DNA of 64,000 nucleotides from Deinococcus gobiensis I-0 (GTDB lineage: Bacteria > Deinococcota > Deinococci > Deinococcales > Deinococcaceae). Made by a program: the position numbers and the translations under genes. The DNA lies in contig NC_017790.1 in the NCBI RefSeq assembly GCF_000252445.1, positions 2,861,087 to 2,925,086 on the forward strand, given 5' to 3'. This document shows positions 1 to 14,111 of the stretch, one piece after another. A model generated the notes under the pieces. It was not told where the DNA came from. It was given only the letters and a program-made list of their open reading frames with translations, and ran no database searches. Position 1 is the stretch's first letter. Each line of letters starts with the position of its first letter.

Positions 1-1983
1 CTGGCCGTCCGTGACCGCCGGGTCAGCGAAGGGCTGCCCGCCCAGGGTGGCCGTGCCCGGCAGGTACAGCAGACCGCGCGCGGGGGTATCGGTGATCACA
101 GCGTCCACGACCGCCGTCGTGGCCGAGGCGTTGCGCACCCGCAGGGTGTAGGTCAGGCGGTCGCCGTAGGTCACGATCTGCGACGAGACGGTCTTGTCGA
201 TCAGGAGCTGCGCGCTCCAGACCGGCGTGGCGACGGCGTTGCTGGGCAGCGGCGTGGGCAGTTCGGTCGTCACGAGGTTGAAGACGTTGGTCAGGGCCTC
301 ACCGTCCACCGCGCGTGCGCTCACGGTCGCCTCGACTTTCAGGGTGCGCGACTCGCCCGGCGCCAGGGTGCCCAGCCGCCACTCGGCCACCTGGGCACCG
401 GCCGCGCCGCTCAACGTGCCGCCGTCGGACGCGCCCTGGCCGTCCACGTGCGCGGGCAGCGGGTCGCTCACGACCACGCCGGTCAGGGGGCGGGCGAAGG
501 GATTGCGCACCGTCAGCGTGTAGCTCAGGCGGTCGCCCACGGCCACCGTCGCGTCGGCCGCCAGGACCGCGCCGTCGGCCGAGGTCGCCACGACACTCTT
601 GCGCAGCTCGGGCAGGCCGTTCTCGATGGCCGTCACGAGGTCGCGGGTGGTGTTGCTCGTGCCGCGCTCGCCCTGCACCGTGATCAGGGCGTCGAGGGCA
701 CCGGTCTGCGAGGGCGAGTAGCACACCCGGACCAGCGAGGTCTGGCCGGGGGCCAGCGGCAGGGGCTGGGTCAGGGGCGCGCCGCCGGGGCCGGAGAGGG
801 TCGCCTGCGCCGCGCCCTGCGGGTAGGTGATGACCACGCGGAAGTTGTCACTCACGTCGCCCGTGTTCTGGACGGTGTGGTCGAAGCACACCTGCTGGCC
901 GACCACCGCGAAGGGACGGGTCTGGGTGTCCTGCGCGGTGCCTTCCGGGGCCAGGGGCTGATCGAGCGGGCCGATGGCGACGCCCGGCAGGTAGCGGACG
1001 TCGGCCGTGGCGGTGCTGCTCGCACTCAGGGCGCGGCTCTGTACGGTCGCCGTGTTGGGAATGACCCGGCCCTCGGCGCTGGGGGTCGCCAGCATCCGGA
1101 AGCTCAGGTTCAGGGTCTCGGCGGGCGCGAGGCTGGAAGCGCGCACGCGCACGCCGCGCACCGGCTGGGTTTCCTGGGCGCTCCAGGCCACGCCGTCGGA
1201 GGTGTATTCCAGGGTCCCCCGGCTGGCCGAGGCGCTGCCGGCCACGAAGCTCAGGCCCTGCGCGAGCTGGTCGGCCAGCAGGTCGGTCAGGACCACCTCA
1301 CGGCTGCTGCCCTGGCCCGCGTTTCCGGCGGTGACGTTCACGGTCGTCTCGGTGCCGGGGCGCACCAGGGCCGGGGTGAAGGTCTTGGTGACGTTCAGGA
1401 CCGGCGGCGCGCCCACCCGCACGCGGCTCACGTTCGCGCTGCTCTGGCTGCCGCCGCACGACGCGACGAGGTTCACGAAGGCGTCGCCCTGGTCGCTGGG
1501 ACCGGCGTCGGCGACCAGAAGCACGTCGGCGCTGGCGTCGGGCGCGAGGTCCACGCTGCTGATGAGCGGCTCGCCGCTGTCGAGCGCCCCGTTGCGGTTG
1601 AGGTCGGCGTACAGGGCCACGGCGGGGGCGAAGGCGCTGCCCTCCTCGCGGCGCGCGGCCAGGGGCAGCGTGGTCTGCGCGTTGCCCGCGTTGACCACCG
1701 TGTAACGGAACACGGCCCGCTCGCCCGGCAGCAGGTCGGCGCTCTGGCCGGGCGCCGCCACCGTGCCGCCGGGCGTGACACTGACGGCGCACACCGCCTG
1801 CACGGTCGTCGTGACGACGTTGCTGTCGCTGCGGGTATCGCCGCCGGGCGTCACCGCCTCGTAGGTCGCGGAGGCCTGGTTGTTGATGGCGGTGCCTGCG
1901 GGCGTCCCCGCCGCCAGGGCCGAGGTCACGCCGGCCAGCAGGCCAGTCAGCAAGGTGGTGTGCAGAGCGGGAAAGCGCGACAT
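1..1983 (-). CDS. Exported DUF11-type repeat protein (C-terminus beyond window)
   Basis: The frame is open from an ATG at 1983 to the left edge, so the C-terminus is missing. AAGGAGAT precedes the start. The N-terminus is a signal peptide ([19 protein letters not shown], then SALAAG). The mature part opens with '[11 protein letters not shown]', the entry strand of DUF11 beta-sandwich repeats, and continues as Thr/Val/Asp-rich beta repeats with phrases such as '[23 protein letters not shown]' split over repeat units. DUF11 proteins are large surface or cell-wall proteins. No catalytic motif is visible. It is a paralogue of the gene at 2186-4471, which lies upstream on the same strand. The role (envelope structure or adhesion) is inferred from the family only. 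Confidence 0.8.
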   Translation of the reverse strand, partial: MSRFPALHTTLLTGLLAGVTSALAAGTPAGTAINNQASATYEAVTPGGDTRSDSNVVTTTVQAVCAVSVTPGGTVAAPGQSADLLPGERAVFRYTVVNAGNAQTTLPLAARREEGSAFAPAVALYADLNRNGALDSGEPLISSVDLAPDASADVLLVADAGPSDQGDAFVNLVASCGGSQSSANVSRVRVGAPPVLNVTKTFTPALVRPGTETTVNVTAGNAGQGSSREVVLTDLLADQLAQGLSFVAGSASASRGTLEYTSDGVAWSAQETQPVRGVRVRASSLAPAETLNLSFRMLATPSAEGRVIPNTATVQSRALSASSTATADVRYLPGVAIGPLDQPLAPEGTAQDTQTRPFAVVGQQVCFDHTVQNTGDVSDNFRVVITYPQGAAQATLSGPGGAPLTQPLPLAPGQTSLVRVCYSPSQTGALDALITVQGERGTSNTTRDLVTAIENGLPELRKSVVATSADGAVLAADATVAVGDRLSYTLTVRNPFARPLTGVVVSDPLPAHVDGQGASDGGTLSGAAGAQVAEWRLGTLAPGESRTLKVEATVSARAVDGEALTNVFNLVTTELPTPLPSNAVATPVWSAQLLIDKTVSSQIVTYGDRLTYTLRVRNASATTAVVDAVITDTPARGLLYLPGTATLGGQPFADPAVTDGQ

Positions 1984-2123
1984 GGGATCTCCTTGAGGGG
2001 CGCGCTGGCCAGTCAGGAAACGCCGCGCGGGAATCGGGGAAGCACTCGGCAGTGCGGGAACAGTCAGCGGAAAGAAGGGTCCGGTGTTGGGGTGAAGAAG
2101 TCGGCCGGTCAGAAAAGCGTGCG

Positions 2124-2179
2124 GCGCCGGCCTGGAAAAGCCGGCGCACCTCGGAAAAAGGCTGCGGGAGGTGCGCCGG
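2124..2179 (-). terminator. Two overlapping, mutually exclusive hairpins after the 2186-4471 gene
   Basis: A perfect 12-bp stem pairs 2141-2152 with 2168-2179 and on the minus strand is followed by CTTTTCC, giving an intrinsic terminator for the upstream DUF11 gene. A second perfect 8-bp stem pairs 2124-2131 with 2140-2147 and uses the same bases, so only one can form at a time. This could let some transcription pass to the second DUF11 gene. Confidence 0.6.
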
Positions 2180-2185
2180 TGGGGC

Positions 2186-4471
<2,286 letters not shown>

Positions 4472-5073
4472 ATTTCCTCCTTGCTCATGGCCCTGTCCGG
4501 GCCGGGCAACTGCTCCACCTACATCAGCGCAACGTCTTGAACAAAACCCTGACTCGGCCACCTACCCCTTCGGGCACCCTGCTGTACGGATTCGGCCTGC
4601 GTTCCGGCCCGGGCTGGGCAGCGCGCGGCGATGCACGGCGCTGTATGCAGGGGACCGTCCGGCTGTGGACTGAACTTCCGGTGAGAGACCTGAGGCGGGG
4701 GGCGGGCGGGTTTCACCGGACACGAAGCCCGCGAAACTTTGGATAACTTAAGATTCACACTCTTACGTCATACTTACTGAGTAGTAGGCAAGATTGCCGT
4801 CTGCAATCCGGCTCCCGGACCCGGCCCTCCGGATGGAGGAAAGAGCGGCCAGCACGGTGCCCAGCCCCTCCCGGACGGGTAAGATTTTTCTTGATCCGGA
4901 CTCCCTTTACCCCCACCGGGGGGCACCCCTTCCCCCCGTCCGGTCCCCCGAGCCGGCGGTTCTTCCCTCTGGCCCGCCGCCTTCTCCGGAGCCCGCACTG
5001 GGCGCGGTTTATCTGTCCGTTCCTTACAAATGCCGCCTGCCCGAGACGCCATGCTGGGGGCCGGAGGCAAGAC
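4472..5073. other. 602-bp divergent intergenic region
   Basis: It holds the promoters of the DUF11 gene (minus) and the VWA gene (plus). The centre (about 4735-4800) is unusually AT-rich for this genome and contains TTACGTCAT. A stem with one G-T wobble can form between GCGGGTTTC and GAAGCCCGC near 4707-4733. No convincing gene is seen. The long ORFs here are GC-rich shadows. Confidence 0.5.
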
Positions 5074-6285
<1,212 letters not shown>

Positions 6286-6299
6286 GGCGGCCATGAACC

Positions 6300-6331
6300 G
6301 GCGGGGCTCCCCATCCGGGGAGCCCCGCCTT
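6300..6331. terminator. Bidirectional intrinsic terminator
   Basis: A near-perfect stem of GGCGGGGCTCCCC and GGGGAGCCCCGCC with a four-base loop sits between the convergent VWA and mscL genes. The T-run is poor on both sides. Confidence 0.75.
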
Positions 6332-6341
6332 CAGTCGCCGC

Positions 6342-6740
6342 TCAGAGGGGGCCGGCGGGGCGGCGGCGCAGTTCGTCGCGGATTTCGGCGAGCAGTTTTT
6401 CTTCGGCAGTCGGCTCGGGGACGGCGGGGGCCGGGGCCGGTTTCCTGAACCGCTCGTTGATCAGGTTCATGGGGCGCACCACGAACACGTACACGACCAG
6501 GGCCGTCAGCAGAAAGGCGATCAGGGCCGTGACGAAGCTGCCCCAGTCGAACACCACGCCCTCGACCGTGAAACGGCCCGCGACCTCGCCCCGGCCTCCG
6601 GTCGCCAGCTTGATGAGTGGGGTCAGGAAGGCGTTGGTGAAGGCCGTGACGACGCTCCCGAACGAGGCCCCGATCACCACACCGACGGCCAGGTCCACGA
6701 CGTTTCCACGCACGACGAAATCCCGGAATCCACTGAGCAT
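6342..6740 (-). CDS. mscL: Large-conductance mechanosensitive channel MscL
   Basis: A 132-aa protein of the usual MscL length. The N-terminal amphipathic helix and pore helix are clear ('GFRDFVVRGNVVDLAVGVVIG'-type pattern, residues 4-24), with the conserved 'RGNVVDLAVGVVIGA' signature, a periplasmic loop (about 46-70), TM2 at about 72-95 ('FVTALIAFLLTALVVYVFV') and a C-terminal charged bundle helix with 'EEKLLAEIRDEL'. It releases solutes under hypo-osmotic shock as a homopentamer in the inner membrane. Monocistronic and convergent with the VWA gene. No clear -10 or SD was found upstream. Confidence 0.97.
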   Translation of the reverse strand: MLSGFRDFVVRGNVVDLAVGVVIGASFGSVVTAFTNAFLTPLIKLATGGRGEVAGRFTVEGVVFDWGSFVTALIAFLLTALVVYVFVVRPMNLINERFRKPAPAPAVPEPTAEEKLLAEIRDELRRRPAGPL

Positions 6741-6868
6741 GGTCCGATCTTCGCACTGCGTCTGACCCGGAACGATCCCGAATCCGGCCGGAATCTAGAC
6801 AGGGAGACATTTGTCACATCGGCATGAAAAGGCCTGCGCCGCCGGCCGGGCCGGCGGCCCCGCAGTGT

Positions 6869-6874
6869 TAGCCT
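6869..6874 (+). promoter_or_regulatory. Leaderless -10 box of ppk2
   Basis: TAGCCT ends 7 bases before ATG 6882 and there is no SD, the pattern of a leaderless mRNA. Confidence 0.55.
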
Positions 6875-6881
6875 CTGGACC

Positions 6882-7679
6882 ATGAAACTGAGTGACTACC
6901 GGGTCAGGGGCAAGCGCGCGCGGCTCGCGGACTGGGACACCCGTGAGGACGGCGGGCTGAGCAAGGAAGAGGCGCAGCCCCTGCTGGCCGAACTCCAGGA
7001 GGAGCTGGCCTCCTGGCAGGAGCGTCTGTACGCCGAGGGCAAACAGTCGCTGCTGGTGGTCTTGCAGGCGCGCGACGCCGGGGGCAAGGACGGCACGGTG
7101 AAAAAGGTCATCGGGGCCTTCAACCCGAACGGGGTGCGGGTATCGAACTTCAAGGTCCCCACGCCCGAGGAGAAGGCCCACGATTTCCTGTGGCGTGTGC
7201 ATGCCCAGGTGCCGCGCGCGGGCATGATCGGCGTGTTCAACCGCAGCCACTACGAGGACGTGCTCGTGCCCCTGGTCCACGGCGAGATGGACGAGGAAGC
7301 GGCCGAGGAGCGCCTGAAGGACATCCGGCATTTCGAGGCGCTGCTGGGGCGCGGCGGCACCCGCGTCGTGAAGTTCTACCTGCATGTCAGTCCCGACGAG
7401 CAGAAAGAACGTCTCCAGGCGCGGCTCGACGACCCCAGCAAGCACTGGAAGTTCAACCCCGGCGACCTCGCCGAGCGGGCGCTGTGGGACGGCTACACGG
7501 ACGCCTACGAGGCGTGCCTGGCGACGAGTACCGACGCCGCGCCCTGGTACGTGGTGCCCGCCGACCGCAAGTGGTTCCGCGACCTGCTCGTCAGCCGGGT
7601 GCTGCTGCACACCCTCAAGGACATGGACCCGCAGTACCCGGCCGTGAACTTCGATCCCCGCGCCATCGCCATCGAGTAA
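6882..7679 (+). CDS. ppk2: Polyphosphate kinase 2 (PPK2), probably class III
   Basis: A 265-aa PPK2 with Walker A ARDAGGKDG (residues 63-71), the lid/Walker B region with FNRSHYED (119-126), and the conserved 'KFYLHVSPDEQKERLQARLDDP' area followed by 'WKFNPGDLAER'. PPK2 transfers phosphate between polyphosphate and nucleotides. Class III enzymes, characterised from Deinococcus, phosphorylate AMP and ADP to ATP. Length and motifs fit class III, but class is inferred. Likely leaderless, transcribed divergently from mscL and alone. Confidence 0.93.
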   Translation: MKLSDYRVRGKRARLADWDTREDGGLSKEEAQPLLAELQEELASWQERLYAEGKQSLLVVLQARDAGGKDGTVKKVIGAFNPNGVRVSNFKVPTPEEKAHDFLWRVHAQVPRAGMIGVFNRSHYEDVLVPLVHGEMDEEAAEERLKDIRHFEALLGRGGTRVVKFYLHVSPDEQKERLQARLDDPSKHWKFNPGDLAERALWDGYTDAYEACLATSTDAAPWYVVPADRKWFRDLLVSRVLLHTLKDMDPQYPAVNFDPRAIAIE

Positions 7680-7736
7680 AGGCGGGGGCTGGCCCGCGTC
7701 CGGCCCCTCCCCCGCCCCGTCGTCAGGTTGCCCTGC

Positions 7737-8831
<1,095 letters not shown>

Positions 8832-8956
8832 GCACGTAACTCCTTCGCCGTCCGGCGCTCAGGATTGTGGACGGTACGGCACCCAGCTTAAACCCTCTTG
8901 TTGAGAACCGTTCCCGACTGGGACAGGGTGCAACTTCACCCCCCGTCAGCCGGAGG

Positions 8957-9849
8957 TCAGGAGGCGGGCACGAGACGCAGCAGCGCGATTTCGGGTTCGC
9001 AGAGGTTGCGCAGGGGCAGGCCGCTCAGCCCCAGGCCCCGGCTCACGTAGCCCGGCGTGCCGTGCGCCCCCGTGACCCAGCCCATCGCGTAGCGCTGGCC
9101 GTAGCGGCTGGGCACCACCGGCGCGCCGACCAGCGGCAGCCGCACCTGCCCGCCGTGCGTATGTCCCGACAGCGCCAGCCCCACGCCGGGCGGCAGCTCG
9201 GGCAACAGGTCGGGGTTGTGGCTGACGAGCAGCGTCGCCCGCGTGCCCGCTCCGGCCAGGGTGGCGGCCGCGTCGGGCTGCCCGTTCCAGAAGTCGTCCA
9301 CGCCCGAGACCCACAGGTCGGCGCGCACGGCGCGCCCCGCGTTGCGCAGCACCGTCACCCCGGCCGCCGCGAGGCCGCCTCCAGCCGCCCGCGCCGCTCG
9401 GCCCAGTCGGGCTGCCGGACGCCGGAATGCCGGTCGTACCCGAAACTGCCGTAGTCGTGGTTGCCCCACACCGCGTAGGTGCCCAGCGGAGCGCGCAGCC
9501 GCGCCAGCTCGGCCAGTAGGTCGGCGGAGGCCGCGTGCGCCCGGCGGTCGAACTGGTCGCCGCCCAGCAGGATCAGGTCGGGGCGCAGGGCCAGCGTCGC
9601 TTCCACCCAGGCGCGCACGCTGCCCACGCCGATATACGGCCCGTAATGCAGGTCGGTCAGGAAGGCGGCCGTCAGCGGGGCGCGCAGCCCCCCCAGGGCG
9701 CGGGTGTGCCGCGTGACCCCGAACCGGTAGGCCTGCGCCGCGCCCGCGCTGCCCAGGAACGCCACGGCCGCGCCGCCGCCCAGCAGGCTCCGGGTCAGGC
9801 CGCGCAGGACGCGCCGCCGCGCAGGATCGGGGGGAGCCGGAATTCGCAT
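8957..9849 (-). pseudogene. Tat-exported metallophosphoesterase with a single-base frameshift
   Basis: ATG 9849 opens a twin-arginine signal ([14 protein letters not shown]) and the first half of a calcineurin-like phosphoesterase of the YkuE type: TDLHYG, GGDQFD and GNHDYG. The frame breaks near 9373-9374, where the minus strand reads GCGGCCTCGCG. One extra C (GCGGCCCTCGCG, giving EAALAAAG) would restore a 297-aa protein whose second half, in another frame, carries SHNPDLL and SGHTHGGQ. All metal-binding motifs survive, so this is either a recent mutation or a sequencing error. Intact relatives hydrolyse phosphoesters (for example UDP-sugar-lipid or cyclic nucleotide) outside the membrane. 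The substrate is unknown. Confidence 0.85.
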
Positions 9850-9948
9850 GCCGCGCAGGGTAGAGGACGGGGCCGCTCTCCATCGTCATCCGGAAGGGGG
9901 AAGGCCGCGCCGCCGCCCCGTGACACACTGCCGTTTGTCCCCGGCCCC

Positions 9949-9954
9949 TAGACT
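9949..9954 (+). promoter_or_regulatory. Leaderless -10 box of the DUF3006 gene
   Basis: TAGACT followed by six bases and then GTG 9961, with no SD. Confidence 0.6.
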
Positions 9955-9960
9955 GACCGC

Positions 9961-10236
9961 GTGAATCCGAACGACGCCTCTTTCCCCGCCGACCCGGACA
10001 TTCTGGTCATTGACGTGCTGGACGAGGACGCGGGCCTCGCGGACGTGGAGGACAGCCGGGGCCGCACCTATCAGGTCCCGGCCGAGTGGCTGCCCGGCGC
10101 GGCGGACGGCGCGGCCTACCGCGTACAGACCGGCCCCGGCGGCGTGACCTTTACCCCCGACCCGGACGGCGCGCGGGCGCTGCGCGAGCGCAGCAAGCAG
10201 ACGCTGCTGGACTTCTCCGACGAGCCCGGCGCATGA
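9961..10236 (+). CDS. DUF3006-like small protein
   Basis: A 91-aa acidic protein with GTG start 9961, placed by the leaderless -10 box. It has the DUF3006 layout: a short beta-rich start ('[18 protein letters not shown]'), a '[17 protein letters not shown]' core and a charged helical tail ('[14 protein letters not shown]'). DUF3006 proteins are often encoded next to hydrolases or ComEC-type genes and their function is unknown. Its stop overlaps the start of the next phosphoesterase (ATGA), so the two are translationally coupled and probably work together. Confidence 0.75.
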   Translation: MNPNDASFPADPDILVIDVLDEDAGLADVEDSRGRTYQVPAEWLPGAADGAAYRVQTGPGGVTFTPDPDGARALRERSKQTLLDFSDEPGA

Positions 10237-11084
10237 GCCGCCAGGTCGTGGTGCTCCCGGACCTGCACGGGCGGGCCGACCTGCTCGCGGCGGCGGTGGC
10301 GCGTTACCCCGAGGCGCACTTCCTGTCGCTGGGCGACGCCATCGACCGGGGACGGCAGAACATGGAGACGGTCGCGGGGCTGCTGCGCCTGCGGGCCGAG
10401 GGCCGCGCCACCCTGCTCATGGGCAACCACGAGCGCATGGCCCAGGAAGGCCCCCACTGGTACCGCGAGTACCTGGGCACCCATGACCTGGGGGCCTACC
10501 GCCGCGCGATGGAGGGCTTCCAGAGCTGGATGCGTGCGGGCGGCGACACGGTGCGCCAGGAACTCGGCGGACTGACGCTGGAACAGTTCCCGGCCCTGCT
10601 GGACGAGTACCTCGCCGACCTGGGGCGCGTGGTGTACGTGACCGGTGACGGCCAGATCCACAGCGAGGCCCCGCCCGCCGACGTGCCCAGCGTGCTGGTC
10701 GCCCACGCCGCGCCGCCGGTCGCGCACGAGCAGCACCGCAACCCGCTGTCGGCGGCGCTGTGGCTGCGGCCCTTCGAGGGGCCCTTTCCCCTGCCCCCCG
10801 GCGTGGTCTACAGCCTGCACGGCCATACCCCGGTGCGCACCCCCACCCGCCTGAACCGCCACCTGTACGTGGACCTGGGCGCCTACGAGACCGGCCGCCT
10901 CGCCCTGGTCGAGATCGGCAACCCGCGCAACCTCCCCGAGATCACCGTGCTGTGCGGGCGCGGCAGCCCCGAACTCGCGCAGCGCTACCCCCGCTTCGGC
11001 GAGCCGGTGCCGGTGCATCCGGTCGAACTGGTGCCCTCGGCGGCGGCCCCGGCCCCGGTGCCCCCCCGGCTCGGGCGGCCATAG
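10233..11084 (+). CDS. Calcineurin-like metallophosphoesterase (Ser/Thr phosphatase type)
   Basis: ATG 10233 overlaps the preceding stop by four bases. The 283-aa product has the full PPP-type metal set: PDLHG (D10, H12), GDAIDRG (34-40), GNHER (64-68), a late 'VAHAAPP' and HGHTP near residue 206. This is the layout of bacterial PrpE-like phosphatases and diadenosine tetraphosphatases (ApaH type). The C-terminal 30 residues are Pro/Ala-rich and probably disordered. No signal peptide. Substrate (phosphoprotein or Ap4A) cannot be decided from sequence. Confidence 0.85.
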   Translation: MSRQVVVLPDLHGRADLLAAAVARYPEAHFLSLGDAIDRGRQNMETVAGLLRLRAEGRATLLMGNHERMAQEGPHWYREYLGTHDLGAYRRAMEGFQSWMRAGGDTVRQELGGLTLEQFPALLDEYLADLGRVVYVTGDGQIHSEAPPADVPSVLVAHAAPPVAHEQHRNPLSAALWLRPFEGPFPLPPGVVYSLHGHTPVRTPTRLNRHLYVDLGAYETGRLALVEIGNPRNLPEITVLCGRGSPELAQRYPRFGEPVPVHPVELVPSAAAPAPVPPRLGRP

Positions 11085-11194
11085 GCGCGGAGCAGGCCCC
11101 ACCTTTGGATGACGCGCGGGGGCCTCCGGGTTCCTAGGCTCGGGGGGACGGGGGAAAGATGAGACCCTTCCATCTTTCTTCTCTATCTGACCTT

Positions 11195-11200
11195 TAGGAT
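11195..11200 (+). promoter_or_regulatory. Leaderless -10 box of the DUF5693 gene
   Basis: TAGGAT followed by seven bases and GTG 11208. It overlaps the alternative ATG 11199, which argues for the GTG as the true start. Confidence 0.55.
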
Positions 11201-11207
11201 GTGCCCT

Positions 11208-13088
11208 GTGACCGACCCGACCCCCCACGCTGCCCCGACCCCGGCCGCCCGCCCGGACCCTCTGCGGCTTATTCCCCCGCCCAGCCGCCACCCGCTGACC
11301 CCGGTGCTGCTGGGGCTGATGTTCCTGTCGCTGATCCCGGCCCTGATCCTGGCCTTTCAGCGGGTGGGCTACGAGCAGGCGCAGAAGACGGCGGCGCTGG
11401 TCATGGACTACCCGGCGCTGGTGGCGCAGGCCAAACGCTACGGCCAGGACCCGCAGGCCCTGCTCGACCGCTACAAGGCGCTGGGCGTCAACGGCGTGGC
11501 CCTCTACGAGGACGTGATCGGCAGCCTGGAGCAGCGCGGCGCGATCTATATCCGCGCCGGGTCGGACCTCACGGCCGAGAATCCGGGCCTGGGCCTCAAG
11601 CCCGGCAGCGTGTACATGCGCTCGCTGGAGCCGGGCGTGGCCGAGGCGCTGCCCGCCCAGTACACCATTCCCACCCGCACGGTGACCGTCAAGGGCCAGC
11701 AGTGGATCGAGTGGCCCACCGACCCGCGCTTCCTGCCTGCCGGGCCGGACCAGAGCCTGCTCGCGCGGCTCAAGAGCCAGAACCTGACGCTGGTCTACCG
11801 CCCCTACGCCGACGACGCCGTGAAGAACGTGGGCGCCAACTGGCCCGACGTGCCCTTCATCGCCTTCACCGGCGACGAGGTGATCGGGGCGCGCACGCCC
11901 GAACTGCTCGCGCAGGTCAGCGAGCGCATGGGCAAGCGCATTCCGGCCATCATCGAGTCGAACCCGCAGCGCGGCCTGGACGACCTGGTGGCCGCGCACG
12001 GCGGCGCGCGCATGTTCGCGCTGAACCCCTCGTGGCAAAACCGCCTCGCGCCGCTGGACGTGGCGAGCAAGTACAACCTCGCCGCCCGCGAGCGCGGCAT
12101 GCGCCTGATGTACCTGCGCCCCTACCCCACCATCAACGAGACCGAGGACATGCTGCGGCGCACCTCGGAACTGCTGCGGGCCTCGGGCGTGCGCGTGACC
12201 CAGCCGCAGATCACCTACTTCGAGCCGAGCACGCTGCTGCGCGCCCTGAGCATCGTCGGGCCGCTGGCCGCGCTGCTGCTGCTGGGCCTGAGCTTCCCGC
12301 TGCGCCGCCTGGGGCTGGCCGCCGCCGGCCTGAGCCTGCTGGTGGCCTTCGGCATGAACAAGTTCAGTCCCTTCGCGGGCGCGGCGCTCGTCGCGGCCGT
12401 GACCTTCCCGGCACTGGGGATGGTGCTGCGCCGCTCGCGGGTCAGCGACTGGTTCGTGGCGACGGGCCTGAGCCTGATGGGCGTGCTGTTCGTCTCGGCG
12501 CTGGGGGCCACCCACGACAGCACCCTGGGCCTGGACCCCTTCCGGGGCGTGGGCCTGACGCTGGTCCTGCCACTGGCCCTGGTCGCCGCGAGCTTCCTGC
12601 CGCGCCAGGACCTGCGCAAGACCGCGCACGACCTCTACAGCACGCCCATCCGCCTGGGCGACATCGCGGTGATGGGCCTGGGGCTGGCGGTGTTCGCGCT
12701 GGTGTTCCTGCGCCGGGGCAACACGACGAGCGGCGCGAGCGTCAGCGACACCGAGGCCGACATCCGCCGGGGGCTGCAAGACAGCATCATCCGCCCGCGC
12801 TTCAAGGAGATGGCCGCGCATCCCATCGGCCTGATCGGCCTGAGCGGCGTGCTGCCGGGCTACTTCAGCGCGCTGCTGGTGCTGGGCGGCGTGGTCGGGC
12901 AGGCCAGCATCCTGAACACCTTCTCGCACTTCCACACGCCGCTGCTCATCAGCGCGGCGCGCGCCTTCATCGGGCTGGGCGTGGGCCTGGTCGCCGGCCT
13001 GGTGCTGATTCAGGTCATCAAGCTGGCGCTGCGCCTGTGGAACACCTACGGCCGTCCCCCCGCCCAGGGCGCCGAGGTGCGCGCGTGA
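11208..13088 (+). CDS. DUF5693 family membrane protein
   Basis: GTG 11208 is preferred over ATG 11199 because the ATG lies inside the -10 box. The 626-aa product has one N-terminal membrane segment (about residues 30-50, 'PVLLGLMFLSLIPALILAF'), a large extracytoplasmic domain (about 55-330) with a TIM-barrel-like rhythm ('QSLLARLKSQNLTLVYRPY', 'IPAIIESNPQRGLDDLV'), and then about eight C-terminal transmembrane helices. The stop overlaps the GTG of csaB (GTGA). DUF5693 genes regularly sit beside csaB in S-layer bacteria, so a role in making or anchoring pyruvylated wall polymer is inferred. The biochemical function is not known. Confidence 0.8.
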   Translation: MTDPTPHAAPTPAARPDPLRLIPPPSRHPLTPVLLGLMFLSLIPALILAFQRVGYEQAQKTAALVMDYPALVAQAKRYGQDPQALLDRYKALGVNGVALYEDVIGSLEQRGAIYIRAGSDLTAENPGLGLKPGSVYMRSLEPGVAEALPAQYTIPTRTVTVKGQQWIEWPTDPRFLPAGPDQSLLARLKSQNLTLVYRPYADDAVKNVGANWPDVPFIAFTGDEVIGARTPELLAQVSERMGKRIPAIIESNPQRGLDDLVAAHGGARMFALNPSWQNRLAPLDVASKYNLAARERGMRLMYLRPYPTINETEDMLRRTSELLRASGVRVTQPQITYFEPSTLLRALSIVGPLAALLLLGLSFPLRRLGLAAAGLSLLVAFGMNKFSPFAGAALVAAVTFPALGMVLRRSRVSDWFVATGLSLMGVLFVSALGATHDSTLGLDPFRGVGLTLVLPLALVAASFLPRQDLRKTAHDLYSTPIRLGDIAVMGLGLAVFALVFLRRGNTTSGASVSDTEADIRRGLQDSIIRPRFKEMAAHPIGLIGLSGVLPGYFSALLVLGGVVGQASILNTFSHFHTPLLISAARAFIGLGVGLVAGLVLIQVIKLALRLWNTYGRPPAQGAEVRA

Positions 13089-14057
13089 GCCGGGTGGCGG
13101 TCAGCGGTTACTACGGCTTCGGCAACACCGGCGACGAGGCCATCGCCCTGGCGATCAGCCGAGAGCTGCGCGCCCAGGGGCACGCGCCGCTGCTGCTGTC
13201 GAATACCCCCGCCGAGACCGCCCGGCTGTACGGCTGCGAAAGTGCGGCGCGCATGAAGCCGGCCGCGCTGCTGGGCGCGCTGCTGCGCTCGCAGGTGCTG
13301 CTCTCGGGGGGCGGCGGACTGCTTCAGGACAAGACGAGCGCCCGCAGCATGGCCTACTACCTGGGCGTCATCTCGCTGGCGCGGCGCCTGGGCAAACGGG
13401 TGGTCATCTTCAACCAGAGCATCGGGCCGCTGAGCGAGGAGGGCGGGGCGAAGGTGGCCCGCGCCCTGCGGGGCCTGCGCGTGGTGGTGCGTGACCGGGG
13501 CAGCCTGGAGACGCTGGAACGGCTGGGCGTCACCGCCGAGCTGGGCGGCGACCCCGCGCTGCTGCTCGCCCCCACGCCGGGCCTGACGCGCGACGAGAAC
13601 CACGGTGGTCGTGGCCCCGCGCGGCGACGTGCAGGCCGCCCTGCCCGCCCTGCACGGCACGGTCGCGGCCCTGCGCTCGGGCGGACGGCGCGTGGTGGCC
13701 CTGAGCTTCATGCCCTCGCACGACGACGAAGCCGCGCGCGGCCTGGGCGCCGACGAGGTGGTCAGCACCCAGGATCCCCAGGTGGCGCTGGACCTCATCG
13801 CGCAGAGCGGCTTCGTGATCGGGGTGCGGCTGCACGCGGTCATCCTGGCCGCCGCCGCCGGGGTGCCCTTCGCGGGCGTCGCCTACGACCCCAAGGTCGA
13901 GGGGTTTTGCCGCGACGCGGGCGCCCCGACCCACAGCGTCACCCCCGACACCTGGACCCTGAGCGCGCAGGCCCTCGCCCGCAGCGCCGCCGACTGGGAG
14001 GCCGTGACCGCCATGAAGGAGCGGGCCCGGCAGAGTTTCGTGGGGCTGGGGAAGTAA
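13085..14057 (+). pseudogene. csaB: Polysaccharide pyruvyl transferase CsaB, frameshifted
   Basis: GTG 13085 overlaps the DUF5693 stop. The first frame reads 'SRVAVSGYYGFGNTGDEAI', 'LLSGGGGLLQD' and 'VIFNQSIGPLS', hallmark CsaB/WcaK motifs. At 13600-13601 an AACC tract carries one C too many. Removing it joins 'GLTRDEN' to 'TVVVAPRGDVQ' and gives a 323-aa protein ending 'FVIGVRLHAVILAAAAGVPF...', the normal C-terminal half. CsaB adds ketal pyruvate to wall polysaccharide so that SLH-domain surface proteins can bind. The rest of the gene shows no decay, so a sequencing error or very recent mutation is likely. Confidence 0.88.
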
Positions 14058-14065
14058 GGGAGGGC

Positions 14066-14106
14066 AAGGCGGGAGGGGCGACGGCTGACCCCTCCCGCCT
14101 TTTTTG
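14066..14106 (+). terminator. Intrinsic terminator after csaB
   Basis: AAGGCGGGAGGGG pairs with CCCCTCCCGCCTT across a ten-base loop and is followed by a T6 run. It also lies at the 3' end of the convergent GNAT gene. Confidence 0.9.
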
Positions 14107-14111
14107 GGCCG

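Noticed and set aside
4764..4790. Possible radiation/desiccation response motif (TTACGTCAT half)
   Set aside because: Only one half matches the known Deinococcus RDRM palindrome; the second half-site (like TGACATAA) is absent.
13590..13610. Programmed frameshift in csaB
   Set aside because: No slippery heptamer, stop codon context or stimulatory structure is seen at AACCACGG, and CsaB is not known to use recoding.
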